DNA of 64,000 nt from Anoxynatronum sibiricum (GTDB lineage Bacteria > Bacillota > Clostridia > Peptostreptococcales > Tindalliaceae): positions 1 to 64,000 of the forward strand of contig NZ_JBCITM010000021.1 of assembly GCF_039414295.1 (NCBI RefSeq), in the 5' to 3' direction. Below are positions 42,594-50,960 of the stretch, in pieces; position 1 is the first letter of the stretch; each line of letters begins with the position of its first letter. Under the pieces are notes generated by a model. That model saw nothing but the letters and a program-made list of their open reading frames with translations. It had not been told where the DNA came from and did no database searches. The translations under genes and the position numbers were made by a program.

Positions 42594-43392
42594 CGCCGAA
42601 TCTCCTGGTAAATGTGATGTCTTCTTCTGGGGGAAGTTCTTCGGGTTTAATGCCTCGTTCACCCAGCATATTGCGGACGCTTGTATTGTTTTGAACATGC
42701 TCATTGGTAATCGGGTCCTCACCCTGCAGTTCGTTTTGCCGGACATTGTGATTGGTTATTTCTGTTGCCAGGTTTTTAGCGGCAAGGGTTACTGTGGGCA
42801 GAAAATCGGCAAGGGGGCGATTTGACGGCATGGTCAGTTTCTTTTTCATCTGGGCGGTGGTGTTTCCGCCAAAGAGGGCGGCATCTCCTTTGGAACGGAT
42901 TCGACCAAACCCCTGATCATCCACGCCACGCTGGTAAAGATTGCGGGAGAGCTCGGTTTCTGACTCAGTGAGCTTTTGCCTTGCCTGAAGTCGCTCTTGA
43001 AGACGCAGCCGTTCTTCGATGAGCTCCTGCTTGCGGGTCTGCACCGCGAAATAGGTTTGGGCAAAGGCAATGGGTTCCTTGCGTGGGTCGCCGTTCTGGG
43101 CGATCAGGTAACAGGCGTATCGGGTGAGCATGATGTCTTCAATTGAACGCTCTGCACCGGAGCCTATGGAAACCATTTTGTTGACGTCAACAAAATGGTT
43201 TTGAACTGATGCTCCAACATTTTGTACTGAATCTTTGGCTTTCTCGATTACCTTTAGAAAATTTCGCCATTCGGTATAGCCCAAAAGCTCCTGCAAATCT
43301 CTTGCGTACCAAAACTCCGTTGTGCCATCTGGAATTTGCTGCACAATCGCATCGAAGGAGCCTGTGAGTTTTTTAATCGTATTCTTATCCAT
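42586..43392 (-). CDS. dinD: DinD-like DNA damage-inducible protein
   Basis: A 268-aa protein with an N-terminal BRO/KilA-N-like region (EFWYARDLQELLGYTEWRNF) and DinD signature segments (MLTRYACYLIAQNGDPRKE, FAQTYFAVQTRKQELIEE). E. coli DinD is a RecA-binding inhibitor of strand exchange. Its place between hsdM and hsdS occurs repeatedly in type I loci. It overlaps hsdM (ATGA) and hsdS. It may modulate recombination or restriction during DNA damage, which is inference. Confidence 0.9.
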   Translation of the reverse strand: MDKNTIKKLTGSFDAIVQQIPDGTTEFWYARDLQELLGYTEWRNFLKVIEKAKDSVQNVGASVQNHFVDVNKMVSIGSGAERSIEDIMLTRYACYLIAQNGDPRKEPIAFAQTYFAVQTRKQELIEERLRLQERLQARQKLTESETELSRNLYQRGVDDQGFGRIRSKGDAALFGGNTTAQMKKKLTMPSNRPLADFLPTVTLAAKNLATEITNHNVRQNELQGEDPITNEHVQNNTSVRNMLGERGIKPEELPPEEDITFTRRFGDE

Positions 43393-44966
43393 TATGCGCC
43401 CCCTCGGTTGAGTTGCTGTAATTTAACGGCCATCTGCTTGCGGACTTCTGCCAACTCTTTTTCAAGCTGGTCAATCTCCGCCTGTACCGCATCGATGTCG
43501 ATTTCCTCTTCCTCTTCAAAGGTGTCCACATAACGGGGGATATTGAGGTTAAAGTCGTTTTCTTTGATCTCAGCGAACTCGGCCACATGGGCATACTTCT
43601 CTATTTCTGTGCGCTTCCTGCAGGTCTCCATGATCTTTCCGATATGCGCTTCTGAGAGGGTGTTCCTATTTTTACCGGAGATAAACTCTCGGCTGGCGTC
43701 GACAAAGAAGACGTTTTTGCAATCTTCACGGGTGCCGCCTTTTTCACGGGAGCGGTCAAAGACCAGAATCGCCACCGGAATGTTAGTGGTGGGGAACAGG
43801 TTGCCCGGCAGGCCAATCACGGCATCCAGCAGGTTTTCCTCGATCATTTTCTGGCGGATACGGCCTTCAGCTGCGCCCCGGAACAACACGCCATGGGGAA
43901 CCACCACGGCAACCCGGCCCTGTTTTTCAAGGGCGGTTTCCACCATGTGGCTGATAAAGGCCCAGTCGCCTTTGCTCTTGGGCGGCACCCCACGCCAGAA
44001 GCGGTTATACTGATCGCTCTCGGCATTTTCGGCACCCCATTTGTCCAGAGAGAATGGCGGGTTGGCCACCACGCAGTTGAATTTCATCAACCGGTCATTT
44101 TCCACCAGCAGCGGGCTGTTTAGGGTGTCGCACCACTCCACTCGGGCGCTGTCAAAGCTGTGCAGGAACATGTTCATCCGGCAAAGCGCCCATGTGCTGC
44201 CGTTGGACTCCTGCCCGAAGAGGGCAAAGTTGCGGTCGCCCACTTCTTTGGCCGCCTGTATCAAAAGACCGCCCGATCCGCAGGCTGGGTCACAGATACG
44301 GTCCCCCGGTTTCGGGCCAGCCAGCTTTGCCACCAGCTCGGTTACCTTCAGCGGGGTAAAAAACTCTCCGGCCTTCTTTCCGGAATCGGAGGCAAAGCGC
44401 TCAATCAGGTAGATATAGGTATTACCGATCACATCTTCAGACACGAGGCTGGGCTTCATGCTGAGTTGTGGCTTGTTGAAGTCTTCCAGCAATGTTTTAA
44501 GCCGTTTGTTTCGATCCTTTGTCCGCCCCAGGTTGGCCTCGCTGTTGAAGTCGATATTGCGGAAGACCCCTTCGAGTTTACTCTTGTTGCTCTCCTCAAT
44601 ATGATCGAGTACAATATTGATCAGTTCACCGATGTTGGCAGCAGATCGGCGTTCGTAGAGGCTGTAATAGGTGGCGGGAAATTCATCCAGCACCGTTTCC
44701 TCACCGGTATCGTCATTCCTTTTGGTGAGCAACACCTGGGGGAGAACAAAACGCTCACGCTCCAGCTTGCGGCGAATTCGAGCATCGTCATCGCCATACT
44801 GCTGCTGATATTCTTCATAGTGATCCTGCCATACATCAGAGATGTATTTCAAAAACAGCATCACAAGGATGTAGTCTTTGTATTGCGCCGGATCAACAAC
44901 ACCCCGGAAGGTGTCACACGCCGCCCATGCCGCATTGTTGATGTCTTTCTGCTCAATCTTATTCAT
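43392..44966 (-). CDS. hsdM: Type I restriction enzyme, M (N6-adenine methylase) subunit
   Basis: A 524-aa methylase. The SAM-binding motif I is DPACGSGGLL and catalytic motif IV is NPPF. The N-terminal helical HsdM domain and the C-terminal coiled helix (EEEEIDIDAVQAEIDQLEKE) for contact with HsdS are present. It follows the 45-aa ORF by 2 bases. The length is typical. Confidence 0.95.
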   Translation of the reverse strand: MNKIEQKDINNAAWAACDTFRGVVDPAQYKDYILVMLFLKYISDVWQDHYEEYQQQYGDDDARIRRKLERERFVLPQVLLTKRNDDTGEETVLDEFPATYYSLYERRSAANIGELINIVLDHIEESNKSKLEGVFRNIDFNSEANLGRTKDRNKRLKTLLEDFNKPQLSMKPSLVSEDVIGNTYIYLIERFASDSGKKAGEFFTPLKVTELVAKLAGPKPGDRICDPACGSGGLLIQAAKEVGDRNFALFGQESNGSTWALCRMNMFLHSFDSARVEWCDTLNSPLLVENDRLMKFNCVVANPPFSLDKWGAENAESDQYNRFWRGVPPKSKGDWAFISHMVETALEKQGRVAVVVPHGVLFRGAAEGRIRQKMIEENLLDAVIGLPGNLFPTTNIPVAILVFDRSREKGGTREDCKNVFFVDASREFISGKNRNTLSEAHIGKIMETCRKRTEIEKYAHVAEFAEIKENDFNLNIPRYVDTFEEEEEIDIDAVQAEIDQLEKELAEVRKQMAVKLQQLNRGGA

Positions 44967-44968
44967 TT

Positions 44969-45106
44969 TTATCTCCCATTTCCTGTCGTTTTTTTGTTCG
45001 CCGGACTTTCCAGTGAGGGAACATCGGGTTTTCCAATGGAATGATTTTCATCCCCCTGGGAGAGACCATGTATTTCGGCTCCATTGGCATTCTTTGCAGC
45101 CTTCAT
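44969..45106 (-). CDS. 45-aa ORF coupled between the half-HsdS gene and hsdM
   Basis: ATG overlaps the stop of the upstream gene (ATGA), and the stop lies 2 bases before hsdM. The peptide (MKAAKNANGAEIHGL...ANKKTTGNGR) is polar, with no cysteine and no hydrophobic segment. I do not recognise it. The tight coupling on both sides argues that it is translated, if only to pass ribosomes to hsdM. Confidence 0.4.
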   Translation of the reverse strand: MKAAKNANGAEIHGLSQGDENHSIGKPDVPSLESPANKKTTGNGR

Positions 45107-45687
45107 TCGTGTTTTCCTTTGGCCATTTGCATGAGTATCGCGCTCACGTATTGTTCCCGTTTATCAGCCAACAGCTTCAGCAGGGTTTGTTCACGGGCTG
45201 ACAGCTTCGCCAAGGCTGCAATGCTTTTCTGTTTTTCCAGTGTTGGCAGCGTCACTTCCATCTCTTCAATGGCCTGTTTACTGATCATCTTCTGAACTGT
45301 ACCCTTGGCTCTGCTGGTCAAGTATATCTGTGCTTCCCGCTGGCTGATATACCAATTCAGATACTCAGGCAACACTTTATCCGGCATGGTTATTCTAATC
45401 CGCAATAACGGAGCGGCTATCACTGCTTTACCTGGATCTTCGTGTAGCATCGCCGAAGTAGTCACAAGGCCTCTCGATCTGAAAACAAGGTCATTCTTTC
45501 GGGCGATATGATGCTCTTTGACATCATCCAGCTCAATTTTGACCAGATCATTACAGCTGACTATATTGTCATCCTGAAGATCCTTCATTTGAATGACCGA
45601 AACCCTTCCATCCGCAGAGGCTTCCAGCCGAGATCTGAAGGAGTACCCCATCTGAACAGTAGCTATGTGTTTGATCGCTTTTTTCAC
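45103..45687 (-). CDS. Half-size HsdS-like protein, first gene of the type I operon
   Basis: About 194 aa with a single target recognition domain (TVQMGYSFRSRLE, DLVFRSRGLVTTSAM) followed by one conserved helix (LPTLEKQKSIAALAKLSARE). Full HsdS has two such halves. Half-S proteins can dimerise or compete for the methylase; which occurs here is unknown. The GTG start follows GAGGTG closely; a TTG four codons upstream is possible. A promoter lies at 45729-45757, making this the lead gene. Confidence 0.82.
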   Translation of the reverse strand: MKKAIKHIATVQMGYSFRSRLEASADGRVSVIQMKDLQDDNIVSCNDLVKIELDDVKEHHIARKNDLVFRSRGLVTTSAMLHEDPGKAVIAAPLLRIRITMPDKVLPEYLNWYISQREAQIYLTSRAKGTVQKMISKQAIEEMEVTLPTLEKQKSIAALAKLSAREQTLLKLLADKREQYVSAILMQMAKGKHE

Positions 45688-45728
45688 AAGACACCTCAAT
45701 TCATTTCGCAGTAACTCTATTTCTGTAT

Positions 45729-45757
45729 ATCGTAATGTATTAAGGACAAAAAGTCAA
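45729..45757 (-). promoter_or_regulatory. Promoter of the type I/RT operon
   Basis: TTGACT (45752-45757) and TACGAT (45729-45734), 17-bp spacer, on the minus strand. It lies about 40 bases before the half-HsdS start. Confidence 0.6.
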
Positions 45758-45889
45758 GCCTATTTTGCAGCATTGTCGTTTCTGTGATTTTATCCAACTA
45801 CCGAGATCATCTTTTAACTTCTCACATTGCTCAAACACCGCAGATAACAGGGGTATTCTCAACGATTATCACTTCCTAAAATAGGCATG

Positions 45890-45914
45890 AAAAAAGCACC
45901 CGGTTAAAGGTGCC
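45890..45914 (-). terminator. Terminator of the toxin-antitoxin pair
   Basis: Minus-strand GGCACC-TTTAACC-GGGTGC followed by six T residues, 16 bases after the toxin stop. Confidence 0.7.
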
Positions 45915-45930
45915 TTCAAGAGTGTCATGA

Positions 45931-46263
45931 TCAATCCACTTTCTGTGTCGTTGACAATTGCAAATCTATGTTTCGTCCAGCATACATTATTCTTATGATT
46001 GCCACCGTACTTTCTTCTTCAATAACTGTGTAAAACACAAGGTAGTTATCAACTGGAAGAACTCTCAACCCCTTGCTGTGCCATGGTTCATCTTTGTATC
46101 GTTTATGTCGAAAGGGTAGTGTATCTAAGTCTTTAATTGCTTTCATGATTTTATTGACTTGATTTCTGGCAGTTTCTGGCACTAATAAGTCCATTGCAAT
46201 ATACCTGTAGACATTTACGAGATCCCACTCTGATTTTTCCGTATAAATGACTTTATAGCTCAT
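45931..46263 (-). CDS. RelE/ParE-family toxin
   Basis: A 110-aa basic protein with the RelE/ParE fold pattern (SYKVIYTEKSEWDLVNVYRYI, LRVLPVDNYLVFYTV, IIRIMYAGRNID). Family members cut ribosome-bound mRNA or poison gyrase; which one applies cannot be decided. Its start overlaps the end of the antitoxin gene by 11 bases, the usual order antitoxin-toxin. Confidence 0.85.
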   Translation of the reverse strand: MSYKVIYTEKSEWDLVNVYRYIAMDLLVPETARNQVNKIMKAIKDLDTLPFRHKRYKDEPWHSKGLRVLPVDNYLVFYTVIEEESTVAIIRIMYAGRNIDLQLSTTQKVD

Positions 46264-46564
46264 GCCCGTATTCCTTCGTGATGCGCTCAGCTACCTTATC
46301 TGCAGGTACAACCCTGCCTGCCCGTAAATCATTAAACCCTTTTTCAATTTCTGTGTTAAACTCTTCCGTTGTTAAATCCCCGTACCCAAGGGGTTTATTG
46401 TTTGTCATTTTAACCTCAAAAGGCAGTCCGTTATGCAGAACAACCTGTCTTAAAAAAATGTTAACCGCATTTGACATGGGTATGCCCAGTTTGTTTAGTA
46501 CCGCCTCTGCCTGATCTTTTATTTCCGGCTCAACGCGAGCAAAAATACTTGCGGTCTTAGCCAT
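46253..46564 (-). CDS. RelB/DinJ-family antitoxin
   Basis: A 103-aa protein. The N-terminal ribbon-helix-helix (IFARVEPEIKDQAEAVLNKLG, IPMSNAVNIFLRQ) binds DNA, and the C-terminus wraps the toxin. It leads the pair and has GGAGG before its ATG. A palindrome over its promoter (46606-46622) is the likely autoregulatory operator. Confidence 0.9.
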   Translation of the reverse strand: MAKTASIFARVEPEIKDQAEAVLNKLGIPMSNAVNIFLRQVVLHNGLPFEVKMTNNKPLGYGDLTTEEFNTEIEKGFNDLRAGRVVPADKVAERITKEYGHEL

Positions 46565-46591
46565 ACATATCGCCTCCTTCTTGATATGTTC

Positions 46592-46622
46592 ATTTTATCA
46601 CTTTGTATTGCGGTATGCAATA
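46592..46622 (-). promoter_or_regulatory. Toxin-antitoxin promoter with overlapping operator
   Basis: TTGCAT (46615-46620) and TAAAAT (46592-46597), 17-bp spacer, with TG before the -10. TATTGCGGTATGCAATA (46606-46622) is an inverted repeat (TATTGC arms) covering the -35. Confidence 0.65.
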
Positions 46623-46750
46623 TATTCGCAAGCTGCAACACCAAAATCCCCCGTTCATCATACACCGGCTTTCCGCCATTTCCTCCTTAATGTTCTGAAA
46701 AATTAACTCTCGAATGCCTTCTTCATGCTTCATCGTCCTTTTTAAAGCAC

Positions 46751-46784
46751 GGAAAGAGGGACGGCGTGAGCCGTCCCTCTTTCT
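46751..46784. terminator. Palindromic terminator, copy 2 of the dispersed element
   Basis: GAAAGAGGGACGGC, loop GTGA, and its reverse complement. It lies 34 bases after the uxuB stop and ends the glucuronide operon. The rest of 46623-46817 shows no clear gene; a 48-codon minus-strand frame is present but unsupported. Confidence 0.8.
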
Positions 46785-46817
46785 GTTGCCTTCAGCAGCT
46801 TTCGGCAGGTTACTGCC

Positions 46818-48422
46818 TTAAGACACATATTTTGTTAAAGTGGCACGTACAGCACCCCGATGAGCCACCAGTTTTGCAAAGTATTCTTCCACCTTGCTGC
46901 CCAGTCCCACCTCATACAGATTCACACCGAAAATAGCCTTGTTGGAGAGAATGGGCTGCAGCTGTTGATGAAAATCGCCCTTGTCCCCCAGTTGAACCGA
47001 TGCCACATGGGCTGTGACTTCTTCCAGCAGGGGGTCTGGGCTCAGCTCCATGGCATTGCCTTCATCATCCACTCCCATCAGGTATCGGCACCATCCCGCC
47101 AATACCAGGGGGATCATTTGAAGTGCTGTCACATCAAGATCGTTTCTTGATGCATAGGCTTTGATGGTTTCGCCAAAACGGATGGATAGTTTTTGCGAGG
47201 TGTCAGTGGCGATTCGTTGCGGGGTGTCAGGCATAAAGGGGTTGGGAAAACGTACCTGCAGCACTTCATCAATAAAGCTTTTGGGATTGACGATCTTCGG
47301 ATCAACCACCACTGGCAAGCCTTCTTCATACCCGATTCTTTCCACCAGCCTTTTCAGCTCGGGATCTTTCATTTCCTCAGAGATGCGCGTGTGCCCCAAC
47401 AGGCAGCCAAATATGGCAAGGGCTGTATGCAGGGGATTCAGGCAGGTGCATACTTTCATTTTTTCCACTTTATCGACGGTCTCCCGCTGTGTGAAAATAA
47501 CGCCTGCTTCTTCCAGCTTGGGTCTTCCATTGGGAAAGGCATCTTCGATGATCAAATACTCCGGCTCTTCAGCATTGACAAAAGAGGATGCAAAGCTGTT
47601 TCTGGCGGTGACAATATCTTCCAGGTCTTCAAAGCCATCCTTCTTTAACATCGCTTTGATTTTAGGGTCTGGCCGGGGGGTGATTTTATCGATCATGGTC
47701 CATGGAAATGCCACAAGGGCTGGATTACTGATGTATTCTTCAAACCCTGCTTCCACAAGGCCGTTCTTCACCCACTGGGCGACGAAGGCGCTGATGGCGT
47801 GATAAAGTTTGGTGCCGTTATGGGAGCAGTTATCCATGCTCACCAGACTCACGGGTTGTTGTCCTTTTTCATAGCGCTGGTACAGGAGCGCTGCCACTTT
47901 TCCCAGATAGCTTTCCGGGCTTTTCGGGCCTTTTTGAAAGTCGTTGGCCACACTGGGCAGGTATTCCCCCTTGGCATCCTGTAAGCTGTATCCTTTTTCT
48001 GTAATGGTGAAGCTGACCATCTGCAGGCTTTCACTGGTGAAAATGGCTTTGAGCCGGTCCCAGATTTCTTCCTGCTGATCATCCATGTTCAGGGACTCCA
48101 CAATACTCCCAATCACTGTTTTGTTAATGCTGCCATCTGCTTTTATGGTCACAAGGGCTGTTAGGTTGTCCCGGGGCTGGTAAAGTTTGTCGATGACTTC
48201 TCCGCCCACGACAATGATGCCCTTGTCGTCGGCTCCTTTGTTCAGCATGGTTTGCTGGGCATGTGCGATCAGTGCTCTAAAGATATTCCCTGCTCCAAAG
48301 TGAATCCACCCGGGATTTTTCGCCGTGTTTTTTCTCACTTGATCCCGATCAAACTGAGGCAGATCGAATCCCGCCGCTTCCCAAAGAGAAGTCTTTTTAA
48401 GTGTTTCTTCGTTTAATCTCAT
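46818..48422 (-). CDS. uxuB: D-mannonate oxidoreductase (fructuronate reductase)
   Basis: A 534-aa member of the long-chain mannitol dehydrogenase family. It reduces fructuronate to mannonate with NADH in the cytoplasm. Family marks are WIHFGAGNIFRALIA (nucleotide-binding region), SMDNCSHNG, and the lysine-containing KVCTCLNPLHTALA. The ATG of MRLNEETL follows AAGGGG; upstream frame is unsupported. It is last in the operon, 44 bases after uxuA. Tagaturonate reductase is an alternative, but the uxuA neighbour favours fructuronate. Confidence 0.9.
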   Translation of the reverse strand: MRLNEETLKKTSLWEAAGFDLPQFDRDQVRKNTAKNPGWIHFGAGNIFRALIAHAQQTMLNKGADDKGIIVVGGEVIDKLYQPRDNLTALVTIKADGSINKTVIGSIVESLNMDDQQEEIWDRLKAIFTSESLQMVSFTITEKGYSLQDAKGEYLPSVANDFQKGPKSPESYLGKVAALLYQRYEKGQQPVSLVSMDNCSHNGTKLYHAISAFVAQWVKNGLVEAGFEEYISNPALVAFPWTMIDKITPRPDPKIKAMLKKDGFEDLEDIVTARNSFASSFVNAEEPEYLIIEDAFPNGRPKLEEAGVIFTQRETVDKVEKMKVCTCLNPLHTALAIFGCLLGHTRISEEMKDPELKRLVERIGYEEGLPVVVDPKIVNPKSFIDEVLQVRFPNPFMPDTPQRIATDTSQKLSIRFGETIKAYASRNDLDVTALQMIPLVLAGWCRYLMGVDDEGNAMELSPDPLLEEVTAHVASVQLGDKGDFHQQLQPILSNKAIFGVNLYEVGLGSKVEEYFAKLVAHRGAVRATLTKYVS

Positions 48423-48466
48423 GTGTTCACCCCTTACTGTCTGTTTTTTTTGCAATCTGACTTTCC

Positions 48467-49507
48467 TTACAGTCCGGTTTTCTCCAGTGTTTCCCAAATT
48501 CCCGTGAGATACATGGCACCCAGGGCCCTGTCATACAAGCCATACCCCGGTTTTCCCCGCTCTCCCCAGATCATTCTGCCGTGATCCGGTCTCATGGGCC
48601 CGTCAAAACCCGCCTGATGATAGGCTTTTAAGATCTCCACCATATCCAAAGAACCATACTCCGAAGGGTGTGCTGCTTCTTCAAAGGAACGGGGTCCTGT
48701 GATTTTCACATTTCGCATATGGGCAAAGTGAATCCGCTTGCCAAACTTTTTGACCAGTCGAACCATGTCGTTATCTTTCGCAACACCAAGAGAACCACTG
48801 CAAAGGGTCAGGCCATTATAGGGGTTATCCACCAGGTTCAGCAGCCGTTCCAGATTCTCTTCCTTGGTGATGATTCTGGGTAGTCCAAAAATACACCATG
48901 GCGGATCATCGGGATGAATGGCCATTTTCACATCTGACGCCTCTGCCACAGGAATAATAGCCTTTAAAAAGTATGCCAGGTTTTCCCAAAGTTTTTCTTC
49001 ATTCACTGTTTGATATTCTGCCAGCAGTGCCTTCATGGATTCCTTTGTGTAGCTGGAATCCCACCCCGGAAGGCTCAGCTCCCCCGTTGACGGGTCCATT
49101 TTTCCTGCCAGTTCCTCATCAAAAATTAAGGCAGTGGAACCATCGGGCAGCTGGTGCTCCAAATCTGTTCTTGTCCAGTCAAACACCGGCATGAAGTTAT
49201 AACACACCACTTTGATGCCGGCTTCCCCCAGCCTTCTGATGGTTGTCTGGTAGTTTGCGATATACTGATCTCTCGTTGGTTTCCCCAGCTTAATATCTTC
49301 ATGCACCGGCACACTTTCAATCACAGACAGCTTTAGCCCTGCAGCCTCCACTTTCTGCTTCAGCTCCATGATCTTTTCCAGCGGCCAGGCTTCGCCCACG
49401 GGAATATCGTAGATGGCCGAAACAACGCCTGCCATTTTGGGTATTTGCTTAATGTATTGAAGTGGAATGGGATCACTGTCCCCATACCACCGAAAGGTCA
49501 TTTCCAC
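48467..49507 (-). CDS. uxuA: Mannonate dehydratase
   Basis: A 346-aa TIM-barrel enzyme converting D-mannonate to 2-keto-3-deoxygluconate. Signatures are MTFRWYGDSDPIPL, MAIHPDDPP, HMRNVKITG and MRPDHGRMIWGE (metal ligands). GTG at 49507 sits 9 nt from GAGGGG and gives the family-typical start MEMTFRWYG. It lies between uxaC and uxuB. KDG kinase and KDPG aldolase genes are not in the window. Confidence 0.95.
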   Translation of the reverse strand: MEMTFRWYGDSDPIPLQYIKQIPKMAGVVSAIYDIPVGEAWPLEKIMELKQKVEAAGLKLSVIESVPVHEDIKLGKPTRDQYIANYQTTIRRLGEAGIKVVCYNFMPVFDWTRTDLEHQLPDGSTALIFDEELAGKMDPSTGELSLPGWDSSYTKESMKALLAEYQTVNEEKLWENLAYFLKAIIPVAEASDVKMAIHPDDPPWCIFGLPRIITKEENLERLLNLVDNPYNGLTLCSGSLGVAKDNDMVRLVKKFGKRIHFAHMRNVKITGPRSFEEAAHPSEYGSLDMVEILKAYHQAGFDGPMRPDHGRMIWGERGKPGYGLYDRALGAMYLTGIWETLEKTGL

Positions 49508-49539
49508 AGTTATCAGCCCCTCATCATTCTATTTCAAAA

Positions 49540-50949
49540 TCATTCTATTTCAAAGTAGTTAACCGCATTGTTGTAACAGACGTTCTTCACCAAGCGCTCC
49601 AGCGATTCCGAACAATTGGGGGCTTCTCCATCCACGACCCACTGCCCAATCATATTGCAGAGGATTCTTCTGAAATATTCATGCCTCGTATACGAAAGAA
49701 AGCTTCTTGAATCCGTCAGCATGCCCACAAATCTGCCCAGCAAGCCCAGATTGGCCAGGGAGGTCATTTGCCTGATCATCCCATCCTTTTGATCATTGAA
49801 CCACCAACCGGAACCAAACTGAATTTTACCAGGAATCGTCCCCCCCTGGAAATTGCCAATCATGGTGCCTATGACATCATTATCCTTTGGGTTCAGGCAA
49901 TAGAGGATTGTCTTTGGCAGCCGGTTCTCCCGATCCAAGGCATCCAGTATTTTCGACAGGGGCACTGCAATGCACTGGTCATTCATGGAGTCAAAGCCTG
50001 CATCTGCCCCAAGGAGGGTGAACATTCGCGAATTATTGTTTCTAAGCGCCCCTATGTGAAGCTGCATCACCCAATTGTATTCATGATACTTTCCTCCCAG
50101 ATAATGGAGGGTCTGGGTTTTAAATTTCTGCACTTCTTCCGGACTCAGGTCTTCTTTTTGCAGCTTTTTTCGGAAGATCTTTTCGACTTCTTCTGGTGTG
50201 GTCTCCACATAAACCACTTCTTCCAGCGAGTGATCAGAAATTCGGCAGCCTGCTTCATGAAAATAATGAATCCGTTGATCCAGCGCACTTAGAAACTCAT
50301 GATACGTTTCGATATTCATGTGACATGCTTCTGAAAGTGCCTGCAGCCACTGGGGAAAGGTGTCTTTCTCGATGCTCAGGCCTTTATCGGGCCTGAATGT
50401 GGGCAGCACCTTGGTGTGAAAAGTGCTGTCTTCTTTGATTGTGCGATGCTCCTCCAAAGAGTCCACGGGATCATCTGTGGTGCAGATGACTTTGACATTT
50501 GATTTTTCGATGAACCCTCTGGCCCGAAAATCGCTTTCCTTCAAGCGTTCGTTGCATCTGTGCCAGATGGCCTCTCCGGTTTTTTCACTGAGCACCTCAT
50601 GAATACCGAAATAACGCTGCAGCTCCAGATGAGTCCAGTGAAACAGCGGGTTTCCCATGCACATGGAGACGGTTTTGGCCCAGGCCATCATTTTTTCAAA
50701 ATCATCTGCCTGACCTGTGATGAATTTTTCGTCGATGCCATTGCTTCTCATGGCTCGCCATTTGTAATGATCACCCTTCAACCATAACGCCGTCATGTTG
50801 CTGTATGGCTTATTCTCACTGATTTCCCCTGGTGACAGATGGCAGTGATAATCGTAAATCGGCATTTCTTTGGCATATTCATGATAGAGCTGTCTTGCCA
50901 CTTCGTTGGTGAGTAAAAAATCTTCGTCCATGAATGTTTTCAATTCCAT
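49540..50949 (-). CDS. uxaC: Glucuronate isomerase
   Basis: A 469-aa enzyme converting D-glucuronate to D-fructuronate (and galacturonate to tagaturonate). It has the amidohydrolase-like metal motif YDYHCHLSPGEI and conserved segments GNPLFHWTHLELQR and LTDSRSFLSYTRHEYFRR. Its stop is inside a 16-bp tandem duplication (49527-49558), which has no effect on the protein. It starts 11 bases after the GH31 gene stop, so translation is probably coupled. Confidence 0.95.
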   Translation of the reverse strand: MELKTFMDEDFLLTNEVARQLYHEYAKEMPIYDYHCHLSPGEISENKPYSNMTALWLKGDHYKWRAMRSNGIDEKFITGQADDFEKMMAWAKTVSMCMGNPLFHWTHLELQRYFGIHEVLSEKTGEAIWHRCNERLKESDFRARGFIEKSNVKVICTTDDPVDSLEEHRTIKEDSTFHTKVLPTFRPDKGLSIEKDTFPQWLQALSEACHMNIETYHEFLSALDQRIHYFHEAGCRISDHSLEEVVYVETTPEEVEKIFRKKLQKEDLSPEEVQKFKTQTLHYLGGKYHEYNWVMQLHIGALRNNNSRMFTLLGADAGFDSMNDQCIAVPLSKILDALDRENRLPKTILYCLNPKDNDVIGTMIGNFQGGTIPGKIQFGSGWWFNDQKDGMIRQMTSLANLGLLGRFVGMLTDSRSFLSYTRHEYFRRILCNMIGQWVVDGEAPNCSESLERLVKNVCYNNAVNYFEIE

Positions 50950-50960
50950 CACCTTCAGGT

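Noticed and set aside
46623..46740. 48-codon minus-strand frame upstream of the antitoxin
   Set aside because: It runs through the antitoxin promoter and operator, and its sequence matches nothing I recognise.
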